16,783 nt of DNA from Limnochordia bacterium (GCA_007116995.1 SKHL01000162.1:1-16783); one strand, 5' to 3'; shown: positions 1 through 8,120, counted from the stretch's first letter. Program-made: numbers and translations. The notes: generated by a model not told the origin, from the sequence alone.

Positions 1-1299
1 AAGTAGTTGTTGGGGCCACTGCAATGAATAATCCGCTATTTCCTGCATCAAACTACCCGGTGCAACTGCCATCAGTCCAGGACAAATAAAGCTAGAGTAA
101 GCAAAGTCATAGAGGGCCTTCTTATATAGACGTAGATCCCCAGCTAAGTACAGGTGAGCATGCCCCGTAACGGTTAGATCTCCTAAATACTGCCCTTTCT
201 CCCGCGACGGGCAATCTAAGTATGCCTCTTGTGCTCCATATTTTACCCCATTTTGGCAAATTGACCAAATTTGATTAAGCATACTATTATCCGTGACGAA
301 GGTGCATTGATCCTCGGATAGAGGATAGTGGCGTACTTCTACCTTAAAACTGCTCTGATCAAACTCTACATCAGGAGCGATTACTTCCACATAACGAAAT
401 GCCTTATAATCAAAGGGTTCAAGTCTATCTAGTGCACCTGATAATGTCCAAAACTCCTGATACTGACAGTTGCAACGCATTTCATACCGCACCCGCAGAT
501 CGGCATCAAGCTCTTCGCCACACCGAATCTCTACAACTTGCCCCGGAGCACCCTGCGCCTCCATAATAAATGCACCTGTTATCTCCTGTCCAAAATCTAG
601 TTGGTAAAGACCGGCTTCTATTTGTGTTATGCTCTTAGGTTGTTTCTCGTATACTTGAACCGGGGGAGTCGGCTGCAAAAACAAAGTATGGTCATCACCA
701 AACTTCACGGCTACATTAGCCCAATCTCCATCGTAATACTCAGCCTCACTCCAATGGGGATCCCATTTTCTAGCATCAAAGTTTTCTTCAAATTGAGTTC
801 TATAGCCGTATGTTTTCGTCCCTTGGTATGCTGTTGGCAAACGATACTTCCAAGCTGAGTCCGATACTACAACAAGGCTATCATCAACAAATAATTCACA
901 TATTAGCCCTTGCCGGTAATCCCCACTATTCCATACTCGATTCACTAGTCCTTGATAGTAGACTTGAACAGCTATGACATTGGTGCCCGGCTGTAAGTAG
1001 GAGGTCACATCATACCGATTATAGTAATAGTGAAAGTAATAACTTGGAGCGGGTCCTTGACCCACATAGTTACCATTTACATAAAGTTTATAATAATCAT
1101 CTGCTGATATATCCAATATAGCCTGTTTCCCTGGATTATCCAGGTGAAACTCCCTTCGCACTAGCATGTGGCTGTTAAGCAACTCATTGTTGTGCGGGGG
1201 CAACGGATCATCTGCGACTTCTCGATGAAATATATTAATGGGTGCTAGCCCTGCAAAGCGAGGATCTGCTATCCATTTTCCATGCCATTCTTTATCCAT
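1..1299 (-). CDS. Alpha-L-rhamnosidase, GH78-like, 3' end cut by window edge
   Basis: Glycoside hydrolase expected to release terminal alpha-L-rhamnose from glycans or glycosides. The minus frame is open for exactly 433 codons from ATG at 1299 to base 1 with no stop, so the C-terminal part of the (alpha/alpha)6 catalytic barrel lies outside the window. The protein starts MDKEWHGKWIADP. Residues about 45-230 look like beta-rich N-terminal domains (DDYYKLYVNG, then a DFGQEITG segment near 240). The diagnostic stretch is DCPSREKGQYLGD at residues 362-374, matching the GH78 DCPxR(D/E)...GD motif that opens the active site. No signal peptide is visible, so it is probably cytoplasmic and acts on imported oligosaccharides. 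GGGAGAG lies 7-8 bases before the chosen ATG; an in-frame ATG at 1314 has no such site. It lies downstream of the aldo/keto reductase, and rhaB is in the same region, which supports rhamnose use. Family assignment is firm; exact substrate is unknown. Confidence 0.88.
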   Translation of the reverse strand, partial: MDKEWHGKWIADPRFAGLAPINIFHREVADDPLPPHNNELLNSHMLVRREFHLDNPGKQAILDISADDYYKLYVNGNYVGQGPAPSYYFHYYYNRYDVTSYLQPGTNVIAVQVYYQGLVNRVWNSGDYRQGLICELFVDDSLVVVSDSAWKYRLPTAYQGTKTYGYRTQFEENFDARKWDPHWSEAEYYDGDWANVAVKFGDDHTLFLQPTPPVQVYEKQPKSITQIEAGLYQLDFGQEITGAFIMEAQGAPGQVVEIRCGEELDADLRVRYEMRCNCQYQEFWTLSGALDRLEPFDYKAFRYVEVIAPDVEFDQSSFKVEVRHYPLSEDQCTFVTDNSMLNQIWSICQNGVKYGAQEAYLDCPSREKGQYLGDLTVTGHAHLYLAGDLRLYKKALYDFAYSSFICPGLMAVAPGSLMQEIADYSLQWPQQLL

Positions 1300-1360
1300 T
1301 GTAGTCTCTCCCATATCTAGCGGATTGTTTTAGATCAAACTGCCTTGGTAAGCTTTCAAG

Positions 1361-1540
1361 GTTTTTCACCATAAGTGCCGTTTTCCAAGTCTTTCCTTAC
1401 ACCTTCTGTCTTCGATATCATGTGAACCTAGCGCTAAGGTAATTCGAGCAACACCAGCTTTAGACAGACATTGGTTAGCTAAGCGCTGTTTTTACTTCTT
1501 CAAAATGAGAAGACGGAACATAGAACGTTAACTGGTACAT
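1361..1540 (-). pseudogene. Decayed small gene, COG3323 (YqfO/NIF3-like) type
   Basis: ATG at 1540 lies 14 bases beyond the aldo/keto reductase stop, with a GGGTGG ribosome-binding-like stretch next to that stop. It opens MYQLTFYVPSSHFEEV, which closely resembles the start of the roughly 100-residue COG3323 family (MYK-x-x-x-YVP-x-x-H-x-E-x-V-K-x-AL). A TAA follows at 1477-1475 after 21 codons. The next family landmark, AGAGRI, appears as KAGVARI in another frame (1461-1441). A later GTY stretch near 1370 may match the family's GTF. The gene therefore looks broken by frameshifts and truncated. The N-terminal resemblance is from memory of the family, not a search. The alternative is a 21-residue chance ORF. 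Confidence 0.45.
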
Positions 1541-1553
1541 CGATTCGACCACC

Positions 1554-2537
1554 CTAACTGATTCGATTAGCCCATATATCCGTATCCCCGCCCACAGCCT
1601 GCTTTAGCTCATCGCTGGCCTCACTAAGCTCAGTTGCCACTGAATCAGGCAAGTCTATCTCAGTACATTTGGCATTTTCTAGTATCTGCTGAGCATTGCG
1701 GGCCCCGGCAAGAACAGCGGTCACACCAGACTGCTTAAATAACCACCATAAAGAAAGATCAGTCATGGACACTTCGTGCCTTTGGGCAATAGTTCTAATT
1801 CGATCAATAGTGCGAAATGCTAGTTCCTCGTGCCCAGGCTGTCCATGCCGGGTCTGAGGACGGCTACTAGCAAACAACTTAGTCCTAGCTCGTCCTTGAG
1901 GCACATCATCGGCACTGTGATATTTCCCGGTTAACAATCCTTGAGCTAGGGGGCTATAGCAAAGAATGCCTATTCCATGTTCAATACAGTTTGGGGCAAT
2001 CTCGTACTCAAGACCACGCCACAATAGATTATAGGCTACTTGATTCGTTTCGATAGAACCTACGCCTAACAGTTCCTGCATTGTATCATGACCAAAGTTA
2101 CATACACCAATAGCTCGAATCTTCCCCTGTTGCTTCAATCGGTTTAACGCTGTCATTGTCTCCTCGATGGGCACAGTCTCATCAGGCCAATGGATTTGGT
2201 ATAAATCGATATAATCCCGTTTTAACCGGTGTAAGCTTTGTTCACAAGCTTCGATTACCTGATCATGGGAATGCGGTCTACCACCAAATTTACTAGCGAT
2301 AATCACATCATTACTCCGCTTTCCAAGGGCTTGAGCAAGGATTTCTTCGCTATACCCACCTCCATAGGCTTCTGCTGTATCAAAAAAGTTAATCTGAGCG
2401 TCTAAGGCTGCAGCTACGGTGTTGATGGAGTCTTGATCCTCTTGTTCTCCCCAATACTTACCACCAGCAAAAGCCCAGCATCCTAGGGCTACAGTGGATA
2501 CTTGAATGTCTGTCGTACCTAAGTTACAAAATCTCAA
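1554..2537 (-). CDS. Aldo/keto reductase
   Basis: NAD(P)H-dependent reductase of the aldo/keto reductase superfamily, about 327 residues, the usual length. The catalytic tetrad is visible: Asp53 and Tyr58 in FFDTAEAYGGG, Lys83 in ASKFGG, and His116 in YQIHWPD. Later family landmarks are IGVCNF and YSPLAQGLLTGKY. I prefer TTG at 2537: AGGGGA sits 6 bases before it, and the protein then begins MRFCNLGTTDIQVS, the normal family start. A GTG at 2552 would add five residues but would place that ribosome binding site inside the gene. The gene follows a sigma-A-like promoter at 2851-2879 and precedes the rhamnosidase, probably in the same transcript. Reducing lactaldehyde from rhamnose breakdown, or a keto-sugar, would fit the neighbourhood; the substrate cannot be read from the sequence. 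Confidence 0.9.
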   Translation of the reverse strand: MRFCNLGTTDIQVSTVALGCWAFAGGKYWGEQEDQDSINTVAAALDAQINFFDTAEAYGGGYSEEILAQALGKRSNDVIIASKFGGRPHSHDQVIEACEQSLHRLKRDYIDLYQIHWPDETVPIEETMTALNRLKQQGKIRAIGVCNFGHDTMQELLGVGSIETNQVAYNLLWRGLEYEIAPNCIEHGIGILCYSPLAQGLLTGKYHSADDVPQGRARTKLFASSRPQTRHGQPGHEELAFRTIDRIRTIAQRHEVSMTDLSLWWLFKQSGVTAVLAGARNAQQILENAKCTEIDLPDSVATELSEASDELKQAVGGDTDIWANRIS

Positions 2538-2548
2538 TTTTCTTCCCC

Positions 2549-2770
2549 TCACTTTAAGACTAGTCCAGTACTAGATTTATTGACCAATAAGATCTCTAAC
2601 AGGTTCCCAGTCCACAGAATCTTATGATACTTCAATGCTTCCCTTACTGTCATGCCAGCCGACCGTTGCTACCGTCAGCAATAACATCAACAACTTGCTT
2701 TTATCTTCCGTTCTCTTCACCCTTGAATAAACTCCTTGTGGATAGCGAAGGAGATCTATATTTTAAATGA
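2549..2770 (-). pseudogene. Coding-like debris upstream of the aldo/keto reductase
   Basis: No intact gene is recognised here, but short minus-strand stretches look coding in shifting frames. One frame gives VVDVIADGSNGRLA and stops with TGA at 2652-2650. That stop overlaps (ATGA) an ATG at 2653 opening MTVREALKYHKIL, a 34-codon frame ending with TGA at 2551-2549, just before the aldo/keto reductase ribosome binding site. A third frame gives RYPQGVYSRVKRTEDKSK near 2750-2700 and DSVDWEPVRDLIGQ near 2625-2580. This could be one or two decayed genes, a short translationally coupled leader ORF, or chance. I do not recognise a family. Confidence 0.25.
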
Positions 2771-2794
2771 GGAGATTAGAAAACCATTCCTTCT

Positions 2795-2813
2795 ATACGC
2801 TAGCTAGCAGTAT
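2795..2813. promoter_or_regulatory. Palindrome, candidate operator
   Basis: A perfect 10-base palindrome, GCTAGCTAGC (2799-2808), is flanked by ATAC and GTAT with a one-base asymmetry. It lies about 30-50 bases downstream of the predicted start of the minus-strand transcript from the 2851-2879 promoter, where a repressor could act. No regulator gene is present in the window, so the partner is unknown. Confidence 0.3.
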
Positions 2814-2850
2814 GGGTGTCAGGTTATTTCTTTGCTAACTACTCTAAAAT

Positions 2851-2879
2851 ATTATACCACAGAACACATTCAAATTCAA
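2851..2879 (-). promoter_or_regulatory. Sigma-A-like promoter
   Basis: On the minus strand, TTGAAT (2879-2874) and a perfect TATAAT (2856-2851) are separated by 17 bases. Transcription would start near 2844 and read toward the aldo/keto reductase and rhamnosidase, with a leader of about 300 bases. This would let those genes be expressed separately from the glgB operon upstream. Confidence 0.65.
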
Positions 2880-2995
2880 GGACAATCATGTCTATACGAT
2901 CGTGTCAATACACTGCCACAATTGCAATAGCGAGTGCACCACACCGTGCTGGGGCAAAAGCGGTATATAATAAAAACAGATACTATCTAATATGG

Positions 2996-3034
2996 TAATA
3001 AAAGCCTACGTGGATCTTATCTCACAGCAGGCTT
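2996..3034 (-). terminator. Weak candidate terminator after glgB
   Basis: On the minus strand AAGCCT (3034-3029) can pair with AGGCTT (3007-3002), with an inner GTG/CAC pairing possible, followed by TTTTATT. The hairpin overlaps the last glgB codons and has a large loop, so it would be weak. Its position, between glgB and the next promoter, is right for ending the operon. Confidence 0.35.
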
Positions 3035-4921
3035 CACAAGTTGAATATATACAGTGGCAAGTGGAGGGATTTTTAACTCCAGCCTATTCGGCTGATTATG
3101 CCACGCCTCTTTTTTTGCGACTAAAGGGCCATTTACTTGCCCAGAGCCACCAAACTCCTGCCTATCACTATTGAGTATCTCCCGATATTCACCTGGATAG
3201 GGAACACCTATGCAGTAATCATAGCGGACCTCAGGAGTAAAATTAGTAACAATGACAGTAAACTCCTGATCATCTTGTCGTATGAATGTAACGATACTTT
3301 GGTTGTGATCATGGGGATCGATCCAATGAAATCCCTCTAGATTATGATCATTATACCATAAGCTCCTGTGTTTACGATAACAATGATTAAGCGTTTTCAC
3401 ATACCCTAGCATGCTTTGATGCATCGGGTATTCCAATAAATGCCAGTCTAGACTCTCTTTATATTTCCACTCAATAAACTGACCAAACTCTCCACCCATA
3501 AACAGAAGTTTCTTGCCTGGATGGGCCATCATATATCCATAAAAGGCTCGTAGGGAAGCAAACTTCTGCCAATAGTCACCTGGCATCTTGTCTAACAGAG
3601 ACTTTTTGCCATGAACTACTTCATCATGGGATAGGGGAAGTATAAAATTTTCGGAGAAGGTGTACATAAAGGAAAATGTAACTAGATTGTGATGGTATTT
3701 GCGATAAATTGGATCAAATTCCATATATCGTAGCATATCATTCATCCAACCCATATTCCATTTATAGTTAAACCCTAGTCCACCAGTATAGGTAGGATGA
3801 GATACCAATGGCCAAGTAGTGGATTCCTCCGCTATCATGAGCACATTGGGGAATTCATGAAATACCACTTCGTTTAGCTTGCGTAAAAATCCAATAGCTT
3901 CTAAGTTCTCGCGTCCCCCATATATATTAGAACGCCAGGGGCTATCACCACGTTCGTAGTCTAGATATAGCATACTCGCAACAGCGTCGACTCGCAAACC
4001 ATCAACATGGAAAACATCAAACCAGAAGATAGCATTAGAAATGAGATAGCTGAGGACTTCTGGCTTCCCTAAATCAAAGTAGCTTGTACCCCAACCATAA
4101 TTTTCTCTACGCAACGGATCATCGTACTCGAATTGGGCTGTACCGTCAAACAACCGTAGCCCATGATCGTCCTTACAAAAATGACCCGGAACCCAGTCAA
4201 GGATGATACCAATTCCCCTTTGGTGTGCTTGATCAATCAAATACATCAATTCAGTTGGTGACCCATAACGAGACGTAGCCGCATAATACCCAGTCGCTTG
4301 ATATCCCCACGAACCATCAAAGGGGTGCTCCACTAAGGGAAGTAGTTCAATATGAGTATACCCCATGGATGATACATAGTCGATCAGTTCTTTCGCTAAT
4401 TCTCGATAGGTTAGCAATTCCTCGGTATTCTTTTGCTTCCAAGAGCCAAGATGAACTTCGTAAATTAGCATGGGTTGTTGATAACTGTTATATTCATACC
4501 GTTTCTGCAGCCAATCACTATCCTGCCACTGATAGTTATGCAAGTTGGCCACTTTAGACGCGGTTTGAGGACGAACCTCAGCGGAAAATCCATACGGATC
4601 TGCTTTTAAGCGACTTGACCCCTCCTGGAGTATGATCTCGTACTTATAGATGTCGCCTTCATTCAGCCCTGGAACAAATCGGGTCCAAATTCCGGAATCC
4701 TCTATGCGATGCATTTGACTATCGGAACCATTCCAATCATTAAAGTCACCAACCACTCGGACCTCCCGAGCGTTTGGAGCCCAAAGAGAAAATCGTACAC
4801 CCCGCTTTCCCTCTTTTTTGATTAAATGGGCTCCTAGCCATTGATAGCTGCGATAGTGCGTTCCCTGATGAAAAAGATATCGATCTTGGTTACTATGGGG
4901 TGATGAATTCCAATCTGTCAT
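3017..4921 (-). CDS. glgB: 1,4-alpha-glucan branching enzyme
   Basis: Cytoplasmic GH13 enzyme that cuts alpha-1,4-glucan and rejoins the piece by an alpha-1,6 bond during glycogen synthesis. It has 634 residues, typical for the family. A CBM48-like N-terminal domain (about 35-130; FSLWAPNAREVRVVGDFNDWNG) is followed by the catalytic barrel and a C-terminal beta domain. Catalytic residues are visible: Asp312 in GLRVDAVASMLY, Glu365 in MIAEEST, and Asp433 in LPLSHDEVVHGK. The GFNYKWNMGWM stretch is also characteristic. The gene starts 28 bases after the pulA stop. Its AGGAGGGAG ribosome binding site ends 15 bases before the ATG, an unusually long gap, but an in-frame TAA three codons upstream rules out a longer protein. 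It is the last gene of the rhaB-kinase-pulA-glgB run. Glycogen synthase, its normal partner, survives here only as debris. Confidence 0.96.
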   Translation of the reverse strand: MTDWNSSPHSNQDRYLFHQGTHYRSYQWLGAHLIKKEGKRGVRFSLWAPNAREVRVVGDFNDWNGSDSQMHRIEDSGIWTRFVPGLNEGDIYKYEIILQEGSSRLKADPYGFSAEVRPQTASKVANLHNYQWQDSDWLQKRYEYNSYQQPMLIYEVHLGSWKQKNTEELLTYRELAKELIDYVSSMGYTHIELLPLVEHPFDGSWGYQATGYYAATSRYGSPTELMYLIDQAHQRGIGIILDWVPGHFCKDDHGLRLFDGTAQFEYDDPLRRENYGWGTSYFDLGKPEVLSYLISNAIFWFDVFHVDGLRVDAVASMLYLDYERGDSPWRSNIYGGRENLEAIGFLRKLNEVVFHEFPNVLMIAEESTTWPLVSHPTYTGGLGFNYKWNMGWMNDMLRYMEFDPIYRKYHHNLVTFSFMYTFSENFILPLSHDEVVHGKKSLLDKMPGDYWQKFASLRAFYGYMMAHPGKKLLFMGGEFGQFIEWKYKESLDWHLLEYPMHQSMLGYVKTLNHCYRKHRSLWYNDHNLEGFHWIDPHDHNQSIVTFIRQDDQEFTVIVTNFTPEVRYDYCIGVPYPGEYREILNSDRQEFGGSGQVNGPLVAKKEAWHNQPNRLELKIPPLATVYIQLVKPAVR

Positions 4922-4949
4922 GATTCGTTACTACTACTCCCTCCTGAAC

Positions 4950-6908
4950 CTAATTTCCAAGGAAGCTTTCAGCTTCAACTAACACAAGTGATGTTCTCCC
5001 TGGAACAACAACCTTGTCTGTCATGACCCGCCCAAGCTCGTTGATCCCTGCTTGTTTCTGATTAACCACAATAATCCAGTGATTACCTGGTAAGTCAATC
5101 AATCTCCCTGTACTTGTAGCGTTAAATACGACTACAATTTTCTGCCATGGATCAGCATTAGCCTTGGTCAAAACATAGCCTAACATCTGGCCAGCGGGCA
5201 TAGGTAAGAAGCATAGATTGCTTTGAATCTCTCCAGTGGTTTTCATCCGAAAGGCCGGATGGGTTTTGCGAAGTTGAATTAATCCTTGATAATAGGAAAA
5301 AATTCCCTTGTATTTACATTTCTGCATCCAGTTTATCTGATTGATGCTATCGGGAGACTTATAACTATTATGATCCCCATTTTTTGAGCGTAAAAACTCC
5401 ATTCCACCATGTAAAAAAGGGATCCCCTGGGAAGTTAAGATAATTGCAGCGCTCATCTTGTGCATGGCCATTCGAACCTCTTCGGAATCATTCGGATTAG
5501 TTTTCAATAGCTTATCCCAAAGAGTATAGTTATCATGAGCTTCTACATAGTTGATGGATTGTGCTGGTTCAGCGGCCCAAGGGAAGTGGGAAAATAGAAC
5601 CTGATTATAATCGACTTGATCGTGATCCGTAGCACCAACTATACCACATTTTACGCTTTCTTCCATACCTATAGCGCCGTTGACAAACCCTGGCTGCTCC
5701 CCAAAAAAGACATGTCCTTTTACCGCATCCCGTACATCATCATTAAAAACTCCTGTACCTGGTAATTGCCGCACATTACCCTTTAATGCCTTGCAGTTAT
5801 CAGGCAGGGGAGAATGTCCACCTATCCATCCTTCACCGTAGACAATAATACTCGAGTCCACATCATTTAAGGCACTTCGAATTTCATTAATCGTAACAAT
5901 GTCCAATAAAGCCATCAAATCAAACCGAAAACCATCGATTTTATACTCATTGGCCCAGTAGACCACAGAATCGGTGATCATCTTACGCACCATACTTCGC
6001 TCCGATGCTAGCTCATTACCACATCCTGATCCATTAGTAAGATTACCATATGGATCTTGGCGATAGTAATATCCGGGAACAATTTTATTCAAGTGTGATT
6101 CTGCTGCTAGATAGGTGTGGTTGTAAACAACATCTAAGACGACCCGGATACCCTGCTCCTTCAGGGCCATAATCATCTCCTTAAATTCACGAATCCGTAT
6201 ACCACCATGATAAGGGTCTGTCGCATACGAGCCTTCAGGAATATTGTAATTTTGAGGATCGTATCCCCAATTATACTCAGCATCTAATTTACACTCATCA
6301 ATCGTAGAAAAATCATAACAGGGCATCAGCTGAACATGAGTGATACCTAATTCACTTAAGTGATCTAGGCCGGTGGACACAGAATGACAAACCGTAGTCC
6401 CTCGCTCAGTCATCCCAAGAAACTTACCCTTCTGCTGCACGCCAGACTCACTCCAGATAGTAAAATCTCGCACATGCAGCTCATAAATTATGGAATTAAT
6501 GAAATGGCTTAAGGTTGGCCGCACAAGATCCTGCCAACCATCGGGATCGGTTCGTTGCATATCCACCACCATGCCCCTATTACCATTGACACCACAGGCC
6601 TTGGCATACGGATCCATTGCCTCTTGTGTCATGCCATCTACAGTAACCAAGTAGTTATAGTAGATACCATGAAGATCACCTGCTACATCCAAATACCACG
6701 TTCCTTGTTCCCCTTTGGACATGGGTGTTTTAGTCCCTTTACTATCATTACCTGTGGGATATGTTACTAACAATACGTTACTCGCGGTTGGAGCCCACAA
6801 GCGAAATTCCGACTGACGATTGGAGTATTTAACCCCTAGTTCTCCCGGGTAATGAAAGATATCAATGAATTCTTGACTACTAAAGCTGATTTTTTTCTGC
6901 CCTTGCAT
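4950..6908 (-). CDS. pulA: Type I pullulanase (debranching enzyme)
   Basis: GH13 enzyme that hydrolyses alpha-1,6 branches in glycogen, limit dextrins or pullulan. It lacks a signal peptide or membrane segment, so it should act inside the cell. ATG at 6908 (652 residues) is preferred because AAGGAAG precedes it; a GTG at 6932 in the same frame would add eight residues but has only a poor site. A CBM48-like domain (SEFRLWAPTASNVLLV) leads into the barrel. The type I pullulanase signature YNWGYDP is at residues 212-218. Catalytic residues are Asp330 (DGFRFDLM), Glu359 (VYGEGWIGG) and Asp459 (VEAHDN). It is shorter than secreted pullulanases, as expected for an intracellular glycogen or maltodextrin enzyme. 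Its upstream end abuts the glgA remnant: the last stop of that remnant overlaps the GTG at 6932. The gene itself appears intact. Confidence 0.95.
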   Translation of the reverse strand: MQGQKKISFSSQEFIDIFHYPGELGVKYSNRQSEFRLWAPTASNVLLVTYPTGNDSKGTKTPMSKGEQGTWYLDVAGDLHGIYYNYLVTVDGMTQEAMDPYAKACGVNGNRGMVVDMQRTDPDGWQDLVRPTLSHFINSIIYELHVRDFTIWSESGVQQKGKFLGMTERGTTVCHSVSTGLDHLSELGITHVQLMPCYDFSTIDECKLDAEYNWGYDPQNYNIPEGSYATDPYHGGIRIREFKEMIMALKEQGIRVVLDVVYNHTYLAAESHLNKIVPGYYYRQDPYGNLTNGSGCGNELASERSMVRKMITDSVVYWANEYKIDGFRFDLMALLDIVTINEIRSALNDVDSSIIVYGEGWIGGHSPLPDNCKALKGNVRQLPGTGVFNDDVRDAVKGHVFFGEQPGFVNGAIGMEESVKCGIVGATDHDQVDYNQVLFSHFPWAAEPAQSINYVEAHDNYTLWDKLLKTNPNDSEEVRMAMHKMSAAIILTSQGIPFLHGGMEFLRSKNGDHNSYKSPDSINQINWMQKCKYKGIFSYYQGLIQLRKTHPAFRMKTTGEIQSNLCFLPMPAGQMLGYVLTKANADPWQKIVVVFNATSTGRLIDLPGNHWIIVVNQKQAGINELGRVMTDKVVVPGRTSLVLVEAESFLGN

Positions 6909-6931
6909 CTTGGCACTTCCTTTTCGATCCA

Positions 6932-7145
6932 CTAATACGTTTCTTCACGACCAAGGCATTGTTGATTCTCTAAGAAATAAACATTGATACCCTGATAGTG
7001 TGTCTCAAAAATCCCACAATATTTCCGTTCTCCACCAATCTCCACACCCTGATCAGATAAGGCCTTGGACGACGCACCTTACACATCACCAAGACCTCCT
7101 GTTCTAAAATGGTACTGCTTCTGAGGCCACATGAGAATCTTTCAT
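6932..7145 (-). pseudogene. glgA: Remnant of glycogen synthase N-terminus
   Basis: Debris of the ADP-glucose (or UDP-glucose) alpha-glucan synthase, GT5 family. ATG at 7145 is 12 bases after the kinase stop, with AGGGGG overlapping that stop, so it was once a normal operon gene. It reads MKDSHVASEAVPF and hits TAG at 7106-7104; intact relatives start MKILxVASEAxPFAKTGGL. After a frameshift TGGLGDV follows, then TAA at 7081-7079, then GASSKALSDQGVEI, corresponding to the family's GDVxGALPKAL. Next comes ERKYCGIFETHYQG and then INVYFLENQQCLGRE, matching the region about 90 residues into GlgA, and a final TAG at 6934-6932. Roughly 40-50 residues are missing before ERKYCGIF, and about the last four-fifths of the gene is gone. 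Three separate family motifs in order make identification strong, although no search was run. Confidence 0.85.
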
Positions 7146-7149
7146 GTGG
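7127..7149. repeat. Perfect 8-bp inverted repeat in the glgA remnant
   Basis: CCACATGA (7127-7134) and TCATGTGG (7142-7149) form an 8-bp stem around a 7-base loop. It has no T-run on either side, so it is unlikely to terminate transcription. It coincides with the start codon and first codons of the dead glgA, so it may be an accident of decay or a processing or stability hairpin between the kinase and pulA. Confidence 0.4.
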
Positions 7150-7157
7150 GTAACCCC

Positions 7158-8084
7158 CTATAGGATTTGTAGTTCAACTGAGGCTAAAAAGGGTTGGATT
7201 TCCGCTGCTGATAAAAAAGTGGTGCCTTCTGTAGTGGCTGTGGCTGTACTAGTAGCCATAGCCAGACGAATCACCATGTTCCAGTCACATCCCTGTGATA
7301 AGTATCCAACGGTGGCGGCTAAGGCAGAATCTCCACAGCCTACCGTACTGCCAATATTTGGAGCACTTCCCTTAGCCCAGACTCGCTGGTCCTCATATCC
7401 AAACAGAGCACCCTGCGAGCCTAGAGTGAGTACAACGAGTCGGATCCCCTGAGATATCCAGTGCTCAATGGCTCTAAGCCCGTCGGGAATACTTTTGATC
7501 TGATAGCCTAATTGTCTTGCCTCATCCACATTAGGCTTGATCATCCATGGAACAGATCGTACCCCATGAATCAGTGCATCTCCACTAGCATCAAGGATTG
7601 TTTTTATTTCTCGTTCATGGGCCCAAGAGATTACCTGGGCATAGAAATTATTATCTGCTCCAGGTGGTAGACTGCCAGCGATTACCAAATATTCATGCCC
7701 GTCTACTACAGAATCTAAATCCTGCAACAACCGATCACAATCTCTCGCTGTCACTGTAGGGCCGGCTTCATTCAACTCTGTAGTTTCGCCGGTTGATCTC
7801 GCCAATATCTTTGTATTCACGCGGATCGCTCCAGATTCTAACCAGGTAAACCCTGGTGTTACCAAAGGGGAGAGCCCTCCCACAAGTTGTTTGCCTGTAT
7901 CCCCAGCCATAAATCCCATCGCTCTGCTCTCTATCCCTAGCTTGGCTAGTGCTTTGGATACGTTAATCCCTTTTCCACCGCCATCTACCTGCACTTGATT
8001 GATCCGGTTTAACTCACCTACTCGTAACGTATCAATAGTCATGGTTCGATCTAATGCCGGATTCAACGTTAACGTAATGATCAT
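7158..8084 (-). CDS. 1-phosphofructokinase / hexose-phosphate kinase, PfkB family
   Basis: ATP-dependent sugar kinase of the ribokinase/PfkB superfamily, in the 1-phosphofructokinase and tagatose-6-phosphate kinase branch. It has 308 residues, the usual length. It begins MIITLTLNPALDRTM, the branch hallmark. GGGKGINVSKALAKLG lies at residues about 35-50, and the nucleotide/anion-hole motif is STVGCGDS with the catalytic base at Asp252. Cys replaces the commoner Ala in GAGD, but the Asp is kept. The start is well supported by AAGGAGA 8 bases before the ATG. It starts 36 bases after rhaB, so the two are probably cotranscribed. The product would be fructose-1,6- or tagatose-1,6-bisphosphate feeding glycolysis. 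Which substrate is used cannot be told; no fructose PTS or tagatose genes lie nearby. Confidence 0.9.
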   Translation of the reverse strand: MIITLTLNPALDRTMTIDTLRVGELNRINQVQVDGGGKGINVSKALAKLGIESRAMGFMAGDTGKQLVGGLSPLVTPGFTWLESGAIRVNTKILARSTGETTELNEAGPTVTARDCDRLLQDLDSVVDGHEYLVIAGSLPPGADNNFYAQVISWAHEREIKTILDASGDALIHGVRSVPWMIKPNVDEARQLGYQIKSIPDGLRAIEHWISQGIRLVVLTLGSQGALFGYEDQRVWAKGSAPNIGSTVGCGDSALAATVGYLSQGCDWNMVIRLAMATSTATATTEGTTFLSAAEIQPFLASVELQIL

Positions 8085-8120
8085 AGAACATCTCCTTATC
8101 CATCAAGCTCAGGGCACGTA

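Noticed and set aside
1343..1366. CCTTG...CAAGG hairpin followed by TTTTT on the plus strand, resembling a terminator
   Set aside because: The stem has only five to six base pairs, and no plus-strand gene ends there; it falls within the decayed leader before the rhamnosidase.
2816..2998. Short plus-strand open frames in the 2816-3174 region
   Set aside because: They have no good ribosome binding sites, no recognisable family, and overlap the minus-strand promoter or lie antisense to glgB.
7144..7452. 102-codon plus-strand open frame opposite the PfkB kinase
   Set aside because: It lies antisense to the conserved C-terminal part of the kinase and has no family resemblance.
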